From an uncultured Lachnospiraceae bacterium (GTDB lineage Bacteria > Bacillota > Clostridia > Lachnospirales > Lachnospiraceae), in assembly GCA_910585995.1 (NCBI GenBank), contig CAJUGG010000081.1, positions 1 through 54,141 on the forward strand: a stretch of 54,141 bases of DNA. Reading direction: 5' to 3'. Position numbers and translations under genes: made by a program. A model generated the notes under the pieces. It ran no database searches and was not told the origin of the DNA. It saw nothing but the letters and a program-made list of their open reading frames with translations. Positions 33,821-41,589 of the stretch are shown here, piece by piece. Each line of letters starts with the position of its first letter. Within the stretch, counting starts at the first letter, position 1.

Positions 33821-34725
33821 GAGATACAAGTGTTACCTTAGCAGGGGTAGAACTAAAAAATCCGGTCATGACTGCGTCCGGCACTTTTGGGTCCGGGGCA
33901 GAATACAGTGAGTTCTATGATCTGGGGAAATTAGGAGCCGTGGTGACTAAAGGAGTAGCCAATGTCCCGTGGCCCGGCAATCCCACTCCCCGTATCGCGG
34001 AGACGGCAAGCGGGATGTTAAATGCCATCGGACTTCAGAATCCGGGCCTGGATGTGATCCTAACACGGGATATCCCATATTTAAAAAAATATGATACAAA
34101 GATCGTCGTCAATGTCTGCGGAAAGACTGTGGAAGACTACTGTGAAGTGGTGGAACGCCTCCGCACAGAGCCGGTAGATCTCTTGGAGATCAACGTATCC
34201 TGTCCCAATGTAAAAGAAGGCGGCATTGCCTTTGGACAAGATCCCAGGGCATTAGAAGCCATCACAAAAGAAGTGAAAAGATATGCAAAACAGCCGGTGA
34301 TTATGAAACTAAGCCCCAATGTGACTGATATTACAGAGATGGCGAGAGCGGCAGAAGCGGGGGGCGCTGATATACTGTCTTTGATCAATACCTTGACAGG
34401 GATGAAGATTGATATTCACAGAAGGACTTTTGCGCTGGCCAATAAGACCGGAGGCATGTCCGGCCCTGCCATAAAGCCTGTGGCGGTCCGTATGGTCTAT
34501 CAGACGGCGCAGGCAGTAAAACTTCCCATCATCGGGATGGGAGGCATATGTGACGCTTCAGACGCCATGGAATTTATCTTAGCAGGCGCCACGGCGGTAT
34601 CTGTGGGGACAGCCAATTTTGCCAATCCCTATGCGGCGCTTCAAGTGGCAGAAGGCATAGAGGCTTATATGGAACAATATCAGGTAGAGAATATCAAAAC
34701 TTTGATCGGCGCAGTATCCGGTTGA
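33817..34725 (+). CDS. pyrD: Dihydroorotate dehydrogenase 1B, catalytic subunit
   Basis: 302 residues, FMN-dependent TIM barrel oxidising dihydroorotate to orotate. NPVMTASGTFG at the N-terminus, INVSCPNVKEGG with the class 1 catalytic cysteine, GMGGICDASDAMEF for FMN phosphate. GTG start overlapping the pyrK stop (GTGA). Pairing with PyrK makes this the NAD-linked class 1B enzyme typical of gram-positives. Confidence 0.95.
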   Translation: MRDTSVTLAGVELKNPVMTASGTFGSGAEYSEFYDLGKLGAVVTKGVANVPWPGNPTPRIAETASGMLNAIGLQNPGLDVILTRDIPYLKKYDTKIVVNVCGKTVEDYCEVVERLRTEPVDLLEINVSCPNVKEGGIAFGQDPRALEAITKEVKRYAKQPVIMKLSPNVTDITEMARAAEAGGADILSLINTLTGMKIDIHRRTFALANKTGGMSGPAIKPVAVRMVYQTAQAVKLPIIGMGGICDASDAMEFILAGATAVSVGTANFANPYAALQVAEGIEAYMEQYQVENIKTLIGAVSG

Positions 34726-34734
34726 GAAAATGGA

Positions 34735-34763
34735 TTGAAAATGACCATTAAACATGGTAAAAT
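34735..34763 (+). promoter_or_regulatory. Internal promoter before pyrE
   Basis: TTGAAA (34735-34740), 17-bp spacer, TAAAAT (34758-34763), in the 75-nt gap between pyrD and pyrE. pyrE may be transcribed separately as well as from the operon. Confidence 0.6.
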
Positions 34764-34800
34764 GGGGAAAATTACCGTTAAGTAAGGAGAGAAAAGCTCT

Positions 34801-35496
34801 ATGGAAGATTATAAAAGAGAATTTATCGAGTTTATGATTGACTGCCAGGTTCTGAAGTTTGGAGATTTTGTAACAAAGAGCGGCAGGAAGACCCCATTTT
34901 TTGTCAATACGGGATTTTACCGTACGGGCGCCCAACTTCGGAAGTTAGGAGAATATTATGCCAGAGCGATACACGATCATTTTGGCCTTGCCTTTGATGT
35001 CTTGTTTGGGCCGGCGTACAAGGGGATTCCTCTGACGGTGGCGACCACTATCGCCATCAGTGAGCACTATGGAAAAGAGATCCGCTATTGTTCCAACCGA
35101 AAGGAGATCAAGGATCATGGAGACAAAGGCATCCTGCTCGGAAGTCCTATACAGGATGGCGACCAGGTGGTGATCATCGAGGATGTGACCACCGCGGGGA
35201 CTTCGATTCAGGAGACTCTGCCGATCATCAAGGCGCAGGGAGATGTGAAGCCTGTGGGCCTTGTGGTGTCTGTAGACCGCATGGAGAGAGGGCAGGGTGA
35301 GAAAAGCGCCCTGAAGGAGATTGAAGAGCGCTACGGCCTGAAGACGACGGCAATCGTAACGATGGAAGAAGTGGTAGAGCATCTGTATCAGCGTCCCTAT
35401 CAGGGAAAAGTAATTATTGATGATGCATTAAAGGCAGCAATTGACGCATACTATGAACAGTATGGTGTGAAACAGGGAGGAGATTTGCATGAATAA
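34801..35496 (+). CDS. pyrE: Orotate phosphoribosyltransferase
   Basis: 231 residues, transfers phosphoribose from PRPP to orotate giving OMP. The PRPP motif is VVIIEDVTTAGTS near residue 125, and SNRKEIKDHG is the flexible catalytic loop with lysines. Slightly longer than the E. coli enzyme (213). Preceded by AAGGAGAG. Its last codons overlap the start of a small membrane protein gene. Confidence 0.95.
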   Translation: MEDYKREFIEFMIDCQVLKFGDFVTKSGRKTPFFVNTGFYRTGAQLRKLGEYYARAIHDHFGLAFDVLFGPAYKGIPLTVATTIAISEHYGKEIRYCSNRKEIKDHGDKGILLGSPIQDGDQVVIIEDVTTAGTSIQETLPIIKAQGDVKPVGLVVSVDRMERGQGEKSALKEIEERYGLKTTAIVTMEEVVEHLYQRPYQGKVIIDDALKAAIDAYYEQYGVKQGGDLHE

Positions 35497-35644
35497 TGAA
35501 AAGACCTATAAGACCATGGTCAATGTAGGAGCTAGCGACCTGACACTGGGTATTATTGTATTAGTGACCGGAATCGTAACCGGTATTATGATGATTATCA
35601 ATGGAGCGCGTCTGTTAAAGAGAAAATCGGATTTGATATTTTAA
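35489..35644 (+). CDS. Small membrane protein overlapping pyrE
   Basis: 51 residues, too short for many gene finders. ATG 35489 sits behind GGGAGGAG (35475-35482) at good spacing, inside the last three codons of pyrE, so translation should be coupled. The protein has a ~19-residue polar start (MNNEKTYKTMVNVGASDL), one long hydrophobic helix (TLGIIVLVTGIVTGIMMII) and a basic tail (RLLKRKS), predicting N-out/C-in topology. No family recognised. The operon position suggests a link to orotate or PRPP metabolism, but that is only context. Confidence 0.7.
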   Translation: MNNEKTYKTMVNVGASDLTLGIIVLVTGIVTGIMMIINGARLLKRKSDLIF

Positions 35645-35753
35645 TATAGGATGCTGTAAGCTGCAATATGGAAGATGAAGGGTCCATGTGCGCCTTGCAG
35701 CATCTTCCGTTTTGACCGGAAAGAAGTGGTTTTTGAGGATAAAGGAGTTTTAT
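35645..35753 (+). other. Leader of the VanZ-like gene with competing hairpins
   Basis: Three upstream segments can each pair with the same downstream stretch (35694-35708): GATGCTGTAAG (35650-35660) with CTTGCAGCATC; GCTGCAA (35660-35666) with TTGCAGC; and GGAAGATG (35670-35677) with CATCTTCC, the last followed by GTTTTG. These folds exclude each other, as in attenuators. No T-run strong enough for a confident terminator. Confidence 0.35.
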
Positions 35754-36209
35754 GTGAAAAGAAAAACAGAACAGTATGTCAGATATGCAGTTCGCATTTT
35801 TTTCGTCCTCTATCTTATGACATTGGTCTACCTGATGTTTTTTGCAGAAGAATGGGGACGTTCTATGTTGGAGGGAGAGTATCGATACAACTTCAAGCCG
35901 TTTCAGGAGATTCGGCGTTATCTAATGTATTACGAACAAATCGGTATTTGGCGTGTGCTTTGGAATCTGGTGGGAAATGTGATTGGCTTTATCCCATATG
36001 GCGCATTGCTTCCAGCGTTACGAGAGAAAAAGATGGGACTTTGCAAAGTGGCTTTATTGAGTTTTGAGCTGACCCTTTGCATAGAACTCACACAGCTGAT
36101 TCTGCGGGTGGGCAGCTGCGATGTGGATGATATGATCTTAAATACCCTAGGAGGATGTATTGGGTATGGGATCTATCGGCTGGTCGTGCGGAAACAGAAA
36201 ACAGCATAA
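35754..36209 (+). CDS. VanZ-like membrane protein
   Basis: 151 residues, four to five helices, VanZ family. The family motif LWNLVGNVIGFIPYGALLP is at about residues 70-90, and CIELTQLILRVGSCDVDDMILNTLGG at about 110-135 gives the conserved E-Q and D-D-x-x-x-N-x-x-G. Function of the family is unclear; VanZ itself gives teicoplanin tolerance, but most members are housekeeping membrane proteins. GTG start at 35754 behind AAAGGAG. Confidence 0.83.
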   Translation: MKRKTEQYVRYAVRIFFVLYLMTLVYLMFFAEEWGRSMLEGEYRYNFKPFQEIRRYLMYYEQIGIWRVLWNLVGNVIGFIPYGALLPALREKKMGLCKVALLSFELTLCIELTQLILRVGSCDVDDMILNTLGGCIGYGIYRLVVRKQKTA

Positions 36210-36226
36210 GGGATGGAGCGGTATCA

Positions 36227-36538
36227 GTGTCAAAAAGAAAATATAAATTTACGAGAAAAAGGCAGTCCCAAGCGGGGATTGCTTCCACGGCGGCTGGCGT
36301 GGCGGCGCTTCTTTGTGTGGCCAGTGTGACAGCCATCGCTTATCTGGAGAGCGGGGCAGCAGGAAAAATAATCGCCATACCAGGATTTTTGGCTCTTTTG
36401 TTGTCCCTTTTGGGCTTTGTCAAAGGAATCAAGGGGATCCGGGAGGAAGATACGTACCGTCTGTTTCCCTGGCTTGGCTTTATCTTAAACATCTTGGTAC
36501 TTACAATATTTGGATGGATCTATACAATGGGGTGGTAA
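36227..36538 (+). CDS. Small membrane protein (DUF6142-like)
   Basis: 103 residues. Basic start (SKRKYKFTRKRQSQAG), then three hydrophobic segments (~18-42, 48-66, 80-100) separated by short charged loops (GIRGIREEDTYRLFP type). Matches my recollection of DUF6142 proteins from Lachnospiraceae; no function known. GTG start with GGATGGAG 8 nt upstream. Followed 1 nt later by the aminopeptidase gene, a pairing that may be functional. Confidence 0.62.
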   Translation: MSKRKYKFTRKRQSQAGIASTAAGVAALLCVASVTAIAYLESGAAGKIIAIPGFLALLLSLLGFVKGIKGIREEDTYRLFPWLGFILNILVLTIFGWIYTMGW

Positions 36539-36539
36539 T

Positions 36540-38597
36540 ATGGAGACAATATGGAAGGAACGCTGGCAGTTGGCCAGCGAACGGATCAAAGAGATTGCGA
36601 AGGCTCCGGAAGTAGAGGGAGCGTTAGGAGTCTATTTTCAGAAAACGGCGGATTTTCTGCTGCTTGCGCAAAAGGCCTGGGATCAGGTGAAAAGCGGAGC
36701 GTTAAAAAGGGCATCTTTGGAAGAGCTAAAGGAATGGAATCAGATCTTATATGCAGATCTTATAGGGGATGCCTATGAAAAAAGCTTTGCCAATCCTGCC
36801 TATGCGGTCAGGGAGCTTACCAAAGACTACGGACAGCTCCTGTCTTTTGTATATACGGAACTGCGGGGAATGATCGTCTATGCGTACGAACAGCGCCAGG
36901 AAGAGATGCTGCTCTATATGGAGCTGTTTTTACAGCTGCACAGTGCGTTTACTGCGGATGAGCTGCCGAAAAAGGAACAGCTCTGGCAGGATGTCTATTG
37001 GTTTATCAGTGACAACAGCGATATCATTGTCACCAGACGGGTAAGAGAACAGGTCGATTCTTCTCTGTCTTTTCTGCGGGATATTATTATGGAAGCAGAT
37101 CTTGGCAATCCCTGCTATCTGTATCAGTTTGGAGAGTATATCACGGAGACCGAGATTCAGACAAGCCAGTATCTGAACACTTTGTCTGACGAAGAGATTC
37201 AAAAGATCGCATCGGTATTTACGGAAGGCTACCGGATGGGGTTTGAAGTCAACCGAAAGCCCCTAGCGAAGAAGAAAACTGTCAATATCCGCTATTGCCT
37301 GGGATTTGAGCGGATCATCCGTCAGGCTGTCAAAAACTTTAAAGCTATGGGGCTTGAGAGCATCCTCTACCGCGCTGCCGTAAGCCGGGTGAATATGCGG
37401 GAGACCAATAAGATCGGCTGTTATGGATCTTCTCCTAATCGGCAGTATGAGTATGACCATAAAGGAGATGCAGCGCTCTTTATGGACAAGGCATTTGTAG
37501 AGCGCAAATTAGGTGTCCTTCGGACAGCGTACGAGACATACAAAGAACTGGCTGATGTGCATGGAGGCCCTGCCGTGATGGAAGTCTTTGGCGAGCAGCC
37601 ATTTGTACCAGTCTCCAAAGCTGAGGCGCTGAAACTGAACAAAAAGCAGCAGGAGAATCAAGTGTTGTTAAACAGCCGCGCCGGACAGATCACCAACGAA
37701 TATATCAAAGGAGACGAACGAAGCTTTACGATTATCGCTTTTCCGGTGCCGGATATTGGGGAACAGTTTGAAGAGATCTTTGCAGAGACCGTGAAGATCA
37801 ATACACTGGATTATAAGACCTGGCGGGAGATCCAGCAGAGGCTGATCGATGTGCTGGATACGGGCAAGGCAGTCCATATCAGAGGAAGAGGCAGGAACCA
37901 GACAGATCTTACGGTGGCCCTGAAGCCGATGAAAGACCCGGTGCATGAGACGGTCTTTGAAAATTGTGTGGCGGATGTGAATATTCCTGTGGGAGAAGTC
38001 TTTACCTCTCCGCAGCTGACCGGGACAGACGGCGTGCTGCATGTAAGCAGTGTCTATCTAAATGATTTGTATTATGAAGATCTGCAGATCACTTTTACAG
38101 ATGGTATGATCACGGACTATACTTGTAGGAATTTTAAAGGCGAAGAAGAGAACAGACGCTATATCCGGGAAAATGTGCTCTATCATCACGAGACGCTGCC
38201 CATGGGAGAATTTGCCATCGGAACCAATACGACGGCTTATCAGATGGCAAAGACCTACCAGATCGGGGGAAGGATGCCAATATTGATCGCGGAGAAGATG
38301 GGTCCGCATTTTGCGGTGGGAGATACTTGTTTTTCCTGGGAAGAAGATGTAGAGACCTGCAATCCAGACGGAAAAAAGATGATCGCAAAAGAGAACGAAC
38401 GTTCGATTCTTCGCAGGACGGATGTGGAAAAGGCATATTTTAACTGCCATACGGATATTACGATTCCATATGATGAGCTGGGAGAGATCGCAGTGATGCA
38501 TCCGGACGGCAGCCAGACAGTCTTGATTCGGGACGGAAGGTTTGTACTTCCTGGGACGTTGCTTTTAAATGAACCGTTAAAGGATGCTGGTCTATAG
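36540..38597 (+). CDS. M29-type aminopeptidase with long N-terminal extension
   Basis: 685 residues. The C-terminal ~400 residues are a peptidase M29 (thermophilic-type leucyl aminopeptidase) domain: HIRGRGRNQTDLTV, VNIPVGEVFTSP, a central glutamate region VLYHHETLPMGEFAIGTNT, AEKMGPHFAVGDTC and a closing HTDITIP with metal-ligand histidine and aspartate. Known M29 enzymes have about 410 residues, so the first ~270 residues are extra. They are helical and hydrophilic with no motif I know; perhaps an oligomerisation or regulatory part. Cytoplasmic. Its last 6 nt overlap the convergent acetyltransferase gene. Confidence 0.83.
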   Translation: METIWKERWQLASERIKEIAKAPEVEGALGVYFQKTADFLLLAQKAWDQVKSGALKRASLEELKEWNQILYADLIGDAYEKSFANPAYAVRELTKDYGQLLSFVYTELRGMIVYAYEQRQEEMLLYMELFLQLHSAFTADELPKKEQLWQDVYWFISDNSDIIVTRRVREQVDSSLSFLRDIIMEADLGNPCYLYQFGEYITETEIQTSQYLNTLSDEEIQKIASVFTEGYRMGFEVNRKPLAKKKTVNIRYCLGFERIIRQAVKNFKAMGLESILYRAAVSRVNMRETNKIGCYGSSPNRQYEYDHKGDAALFMDKAFVERKLGVLRTAYETYKELADVHGGPAVMEVFGEQPFVPVSKAEALKLNKKQQENQVLLNSRAGQITNEYIKGDERSFTIIAFPVPDIGEQFEEIFAETVKINTLDYKTWREIQQRLIDVLDTGKAVHIRGRGRNQTDLTVALKPMKDPVHETVFENCVADVNIPVGEVFTSPQLTGTDGVLHVSSVYLNDLYYEDLQITFTDGMITDYTCRNFKGEEENRRYIRENVLYHHETLPMGEFAIGTNTTAYQMAKTYQIGGRMPILIAEKMGPHFAVGDTCFSWEEDVETCNPDGKKMIAKENERSILRRTDVEKAYFNCHTDITIPYDELGEIAVMHPDGSQTVLIRDGRFVLPGTLLLNEPLKDAGL

Positions 38598-39074
38598 ATC
38601 CAGCTTCATATAGATAGAAGTAACCATGGGGCTGTCATTATAACGTTCAATTTCATAAAATCCATATTTTTTATATAACTGGATAGCGGGCTGCAAAAAG
38701 GGAAGGGTATCCAACAGAATACAGGAATATCCGATCTCTTTTGCGTCCGCTATGATTTTTTCCATCAGCAGGTCACCGATCTTGTTTCCTCTGAATTTGG
38801 TACGTACATAGAGGCGCTTCATCTCACAGCGTTTGGAGTCTATCTTTCTCAGGGCGATACATCCTGCCAGTTCTTCCTCGCAATGTACGAGATATAAGCG
38901 ACCGTCGGGCATGCCGTATTTAGCCTCCAGGTGTTTGATCTCCGCGTCGTAGTGTTGGATAGCCAAATATTTTTGGATAGATGGGTCGTTGGCAGCCAGC
39001 ATTTGTGTGTATTCGGAAAACAGGGCGCGTACTTCGTCGGGTCTGTCATAGGCAGGCAGGATGTGGATATGCAA
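38592..39074 (-). CDS. GNAT family N-acetyltransferase (1)
   Basis: 160 residues. Acetyl-CoA site motif A at MKRLYVRTKFRGNKIGDLLM (RxxGxG-type RGNKIG) and a C-terminal LYKKYGFYEIERY block. The N-terminal region (DEVRALFSEYTQML) is typical of acetyltransferases annotated as acting on small molecules. Substrate unknown. AAGGAGGTAACC lies before the start. Second of two adjacent minus-strand GNAT genes, 23 nt apart, so likely an operon. Confidence 0.85.
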   Translation of the reverse strand: MHIHILPAYDRPDEVRALFSEYTQMLAANDPSIQKYLAIQHYDAEIKHLEAKYGMPDGRLYLVHCEEELAGCIALRKIDSKRCEMKRLYVRTKFRGNKIGDLLMEKIIADAKEIGYSCILLDTLPFLQPAIQLYKKYGFYEIERYNDSPMVTSIYMKLDL

Positions 39075-39097
39075 TGTGGGTTACCTCCTTTATGTTG

Positions 39098-39592
39098 TTA
39101 CAGTTTTTCATAGGCCAGTCTTGGATAGGGGTCTTCGGTTACATGGATGATGCCGCAGAGTGCAAAGCCGTTTTTTTTCAGGAGGTTTTGCATGACATAA
39201 TTATCTTTGTGCGTGTCCATGCGCAGGTGATGGCATTGTTCATAGGCCCAGCGGATGCAGAAGCTTCCGACGCCTTTGATGGTTCCGGCTGTGGCTACGC
39301 GGTGGATGACTCCATAGGGACCTTCGTCGAGCCAGGCGCCGTCTTCGATGATGCGGTAGGTGGGTTCGATGTCTTCGCCCTGAGTGAAGAAAAATGTACC
39401 GACGATCTGGTCTTTTTCTGTACAGACATAGCTGTTGTTGGCGGCGATGTCTGAGAGGATCAGTTCTCTGGGAGGCCAATGGGTGGGACCCCACTGATTG
39501 GGGTTTCCATGTTCGGCCATAAAACGTCTGGCGTATGCGTAGATCTCCATGATCTGTTCCAGGTCGTGTTCGGTGGTGTGGCGTATATTCAT
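39098..39592 (-). CDS. GNAT family N-acetyltransferase (2)
   Basis: 164 residues, GNAT fold with IRHTTEHDLEQIMEIYAYAR at the start, VICxVATAG-like strand (YGVIHRVATAGTIKGVGS) and RMDTHKDNYVMQNLLKKNGF near the end, the last typical of GNAT proteins acting on small metabolites. First gene of the minus-strand pair. Not closely similar to its neighbour, so not a recent duplicate. Substrate unknown. Confidence 0.85.
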   Translation of the reverse strand: MNIRHTTEHDLEQIMEIYAYARRFMAEHGNPNQWGPTHWPPRELILSDIAANNSYVCTEKDQIVGTFFFTQGEDIEPTYRIIEDGAWLDEGPYGVIHRVATAGTIKGVGSFCIRWAYEQCHHLRMDTHKDNYVMQNLLKKNGFALCGIIHVTEDPYPRLAYEKL

Positions 39593-39906
39593 CTTGGTAT
39601 CTCCCCTTATGTGTTGAACTATTTAGACTGTTTTTGATTTTAGCACAGATTTTGGATTGTTACAAGAAGTGGATGCAAGTGTTGATTTTAGTTAAAATCT
39701 TGTGACAATGCTTCATCTGTGATAAAATAGCTGAATAAATAAGCATTTGAGGAGGAAATCTGATGGAGGTGGGCACAGCAATGGCTTGACAAAGCGTTGG
39801 TGTGTAGGTATGATAAGCAGGCAGAGATTTGTTAAGCGAAGGCCTGAGTTTTTGTGGATGACAGAGACATATGGGCCTTGGGATTCAAGAGAAAAGGAGA
39901 CGGAAC
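39593..39906 (+). promoter_or_regulatory. Long leader and promoter of the pur operon
   Basis: A promoter lies at TTGTGA (39700-39705), 17 bp, TAAAAT (39723-39728), leaving a leader of about 175 nt before purE. It contains a short coding stretch (separate entry) and a possible stem AAGGCC with GGCCTT flanking 39841-39880. No guanine/adenine riboswitch core, PurR PurBox pair or intrinsic terminator was recognised. Confidence 0.45.
39763..39789 (+). other. Possible leader peptide MEVGTAMA
   Basis: An eight-codon reading frame (ATG 39763 to TGA 39787-39789) follows a strong Shine-Dalgarno (GAGGAGG, 39749-39755) in the purE leader. The strength of the site relative to the tiny frame suggests that ribosome loading here may matter. 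There is no run of regulatory codons. Confidence 0.3.
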
Positions 39907-40419
39907 ATGGCAAAGGTAGGAATTGTTATGGGCAGTGATTCGGATCTGCCAGTGATGAGCAAGGCGGCAGAGGTGTTAGAGAAGCTGGGAGTGGAATATG
40001 AGATGACAGTGATCTCAGCACATCGTGAGCCGGATGTTTTTTTTGAGTATGCCAAAAGTGCAGAGGAGCGGGGCTTCAAAGTGATCATTGCAGGAGCTGG
40101 CAAGGCAGCGCATCTTCCGGGTATGTGTGCCGCGATTTTCCCGATGCCAGTGATCGGTATTCCGATGAAGACTTCGGATTTGGGCGGCGTGGATTCGCTC
40201 TATTCTATCGTACAGATGCCTTCCGGGATTCCGGTAGCCACCGTAGCAATCAACGGCGGAACCAATGCAGGGATCCTGGCAGCAAAGATTTTATCCGTAT
40301 CCGACGCAGAGCTGCTGACACGTCTGAAAGCGTACTCTGTGGAGATGAAACAAGAGGTAGAGAAAAAAGCAGCAAAATTAGACGAACTTGGATATAAAGA
40401 ATATTTAAAGCAGATGTAA
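39907..40419 (+). CDS. purE: N5-carboxyaminoimidazole ribonucleotide mutase
   Basis: 170 residues, class I PurE converting N5-CAIR to CAIR in purine synthesis. GIVMGSDSDLPVM at the N-terminus binds phosphate, SAHREP carries the active-site histidine, AGAGKAAHLPGM and GGVDSLYSIVQMP complete the site. Octameric family. ATG 39907 behind AAAAGGAG. No purK follows, so N5-CAIR must be supplied from elsewhere or made from AIR and bicarbonate. Confidence 0.95.
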   Translation: MAKVGIVMGSDSDLPVMSKAAEVLEKLGVEYEMTVISAHREPDVFFEYAKSAEERGFKVIIAGAGKAAHLPGMCAAIFPMPVIGIPMKTSDLGGVDSLYSIVQMPSGIPVATVAINGGTNAGILAAKILSVSDAELLTRLKAYSVEMKQEVEKKAAKLDELGYKEYLKQM

Positions 40420-40445
40420 CAATAGAGTGAGGAAATAGCGAAACT

Positions 40446-40560
40446 TCAAAACAGCGAAAGCCCAGACGAAGCCCGGAAGGAAGTTTGGACACGAAGAGGC
40501 CAAACATGCTTCCAGATAAGGGGCTGAGGAAGGGCTGTAGCGGAACTTCAATAGGAGCAA
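40446..40560 (+). ncRNA. Structured RNA element before purM, copy 3
   Basis: Same plan as the elements before pyrF with different stem sequences. Outer ACAGC (40451-40455) with GCTGT (40534-40538); middle GCCC (40471-40474) with GGGC (40521-40524); inner GGAAG (40475-40479) with CTTCC (40509-40513) and GTTTGG (40483-40488) with CCAAAC (40500-40505). Loop ACACGAAGAGG. 3' bulge AGATAAG. Tail GCGGAACTTCAATAGGAGC includes the purM ribosome-binding site. It starts with CTTCAAAACAGC, matching the join between copies 1 and 2. Confidence 0.6.
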
Positions 40561-40563
40561 AAT

Positions 40564-41589
40564 ATGGACTATAAGAATGCAGGTGTGGATATTGAGGCTG
40601 GTTATCAGTCTGTGGAATTGATGAAGAAATTTGTGAAGGGAACCATGCGGCCAGAGGTCTTAGGCGGGCTTGGGGGATTCTCAGGGGCATTTTCCATAAG
40701 TGCTTTTAAGAATATGGAAAAGCCGACGCTGGTATCTGGTACAGACGGCGTGGGGACCAAATTAAAGCTGGCATTTTTACTGAAGAAGCATGACACAGTC
40801 GGCATTGACTGTGTAGCGATGTGCGTCAACGACATTGCCTGTGCAGGCGGTGAGCCTTTATTTTTCCTGGACTATATTGCCTGCGGCAAGAATTATCCGG
40901 AGAAGATTGCGACGATTGTCAGTGGTGTGGCAGAAGGCTGCAAACAGGCTGGCGCTGCGTTGATCGGCGGGGAGACTGCAGAGATGCCAGGTTTTTATCC
41001 GGTGGACGAATATGATTTGGCCGGCTTTGCGGTAGGTATCGTAGACGAAAAAGATCTGATTACGGGCGCCAATATAAAAGCGGGCGATACTCTGATCGGG
41101 ATTGCCTCTTCGGGAGTACATAGTAATGGATTTTCTCTGGTGCGTAAAGTATTTCGCATGAGCGAGGAACATCTGAATACCTACTATGACTGCTTAGGTG
41201 CTACTTTGGGCGAGACTTTAATCACCCCCACCAAGATCTATGTAAAAGCTCTGAAGAGCGTGCGCGATGCAGGAGTGACTATCAAAGGATGCAGCCATAT
41301 CACTGGAGGCGGCTTCTATGAAAATATCCCGCGGATGCTGCCGGATGGAGTCCGCGCAGTGGTGAAAAAAGACAGCTATCCGGTACTTCCCATCTTCCGT
41401 ATGCTTCAGGTGGACGGCAATATTTCCGAAGAGATGATGTACAATACCTACAATATGGGAATTGGAATGATACTTGCAGTAGATAAAGATGATACAGATA
41501 AGACCATGGAAGCACTCAAAGCCGCTGGTGAGACTCCCTATGTCATTGGTTCGGCGGAGAGCGGAGAAAAAGGTGTAAGTATATGTTAA
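40564..41589 (+). CDS. purM: Phosphoribosylformylglycinamidine cyclo-ligase (AIR synthetase)
   Basis: 341 residues, ATP-dependent ring closure of FGAM to AIR. LVSGTDGVGTKLKLA and GGETAEMPG are the family signatures; HITGGGFYENIPR lies in the C-terminal domain. The start has the usual YKNAGVDIEAG opening. The gap from purE is 144 nt and filled by the RNA element, so purM may be controlled separately from purE. Overlaps purN by 7 nt. Confidence 0.95.
   Translation: MDYKNAGVDIEAGYQSVELMKKFVKGTMRPEVLGGLGGFSGAFSISAFKNMEKPTLVSGTDGVGTKLKLAFLLKKHDTVGIDCVAMCVNDIACAGGEPLFFLDYIACGKNYPEKIATIVSGVAEGCKQAGAALIGGETAEMPGFYPVDEYDLAGFAVGIVDEKDLITGANIKAGDTLIGIASSGVHSNGFSLVRKVFRMSEEHLNTYYDCLGATLGETLITPTKIYVKALKSVRDAGVTIKGCSHITGGGFYENIPRMLPDGVRAVVKKDSYPVLPIFRMLQVDGNISEEMMYNTYNMGIGMILAVDKDDTDKTMEALKAAGETPYVIGSAESGEKGVSIC

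Noticed and set aside
38592..39592. Two GNAT genes as a recent tandem duplication
   Set aside because: Their sequences share only the general fold motifs and differ in length and termini.
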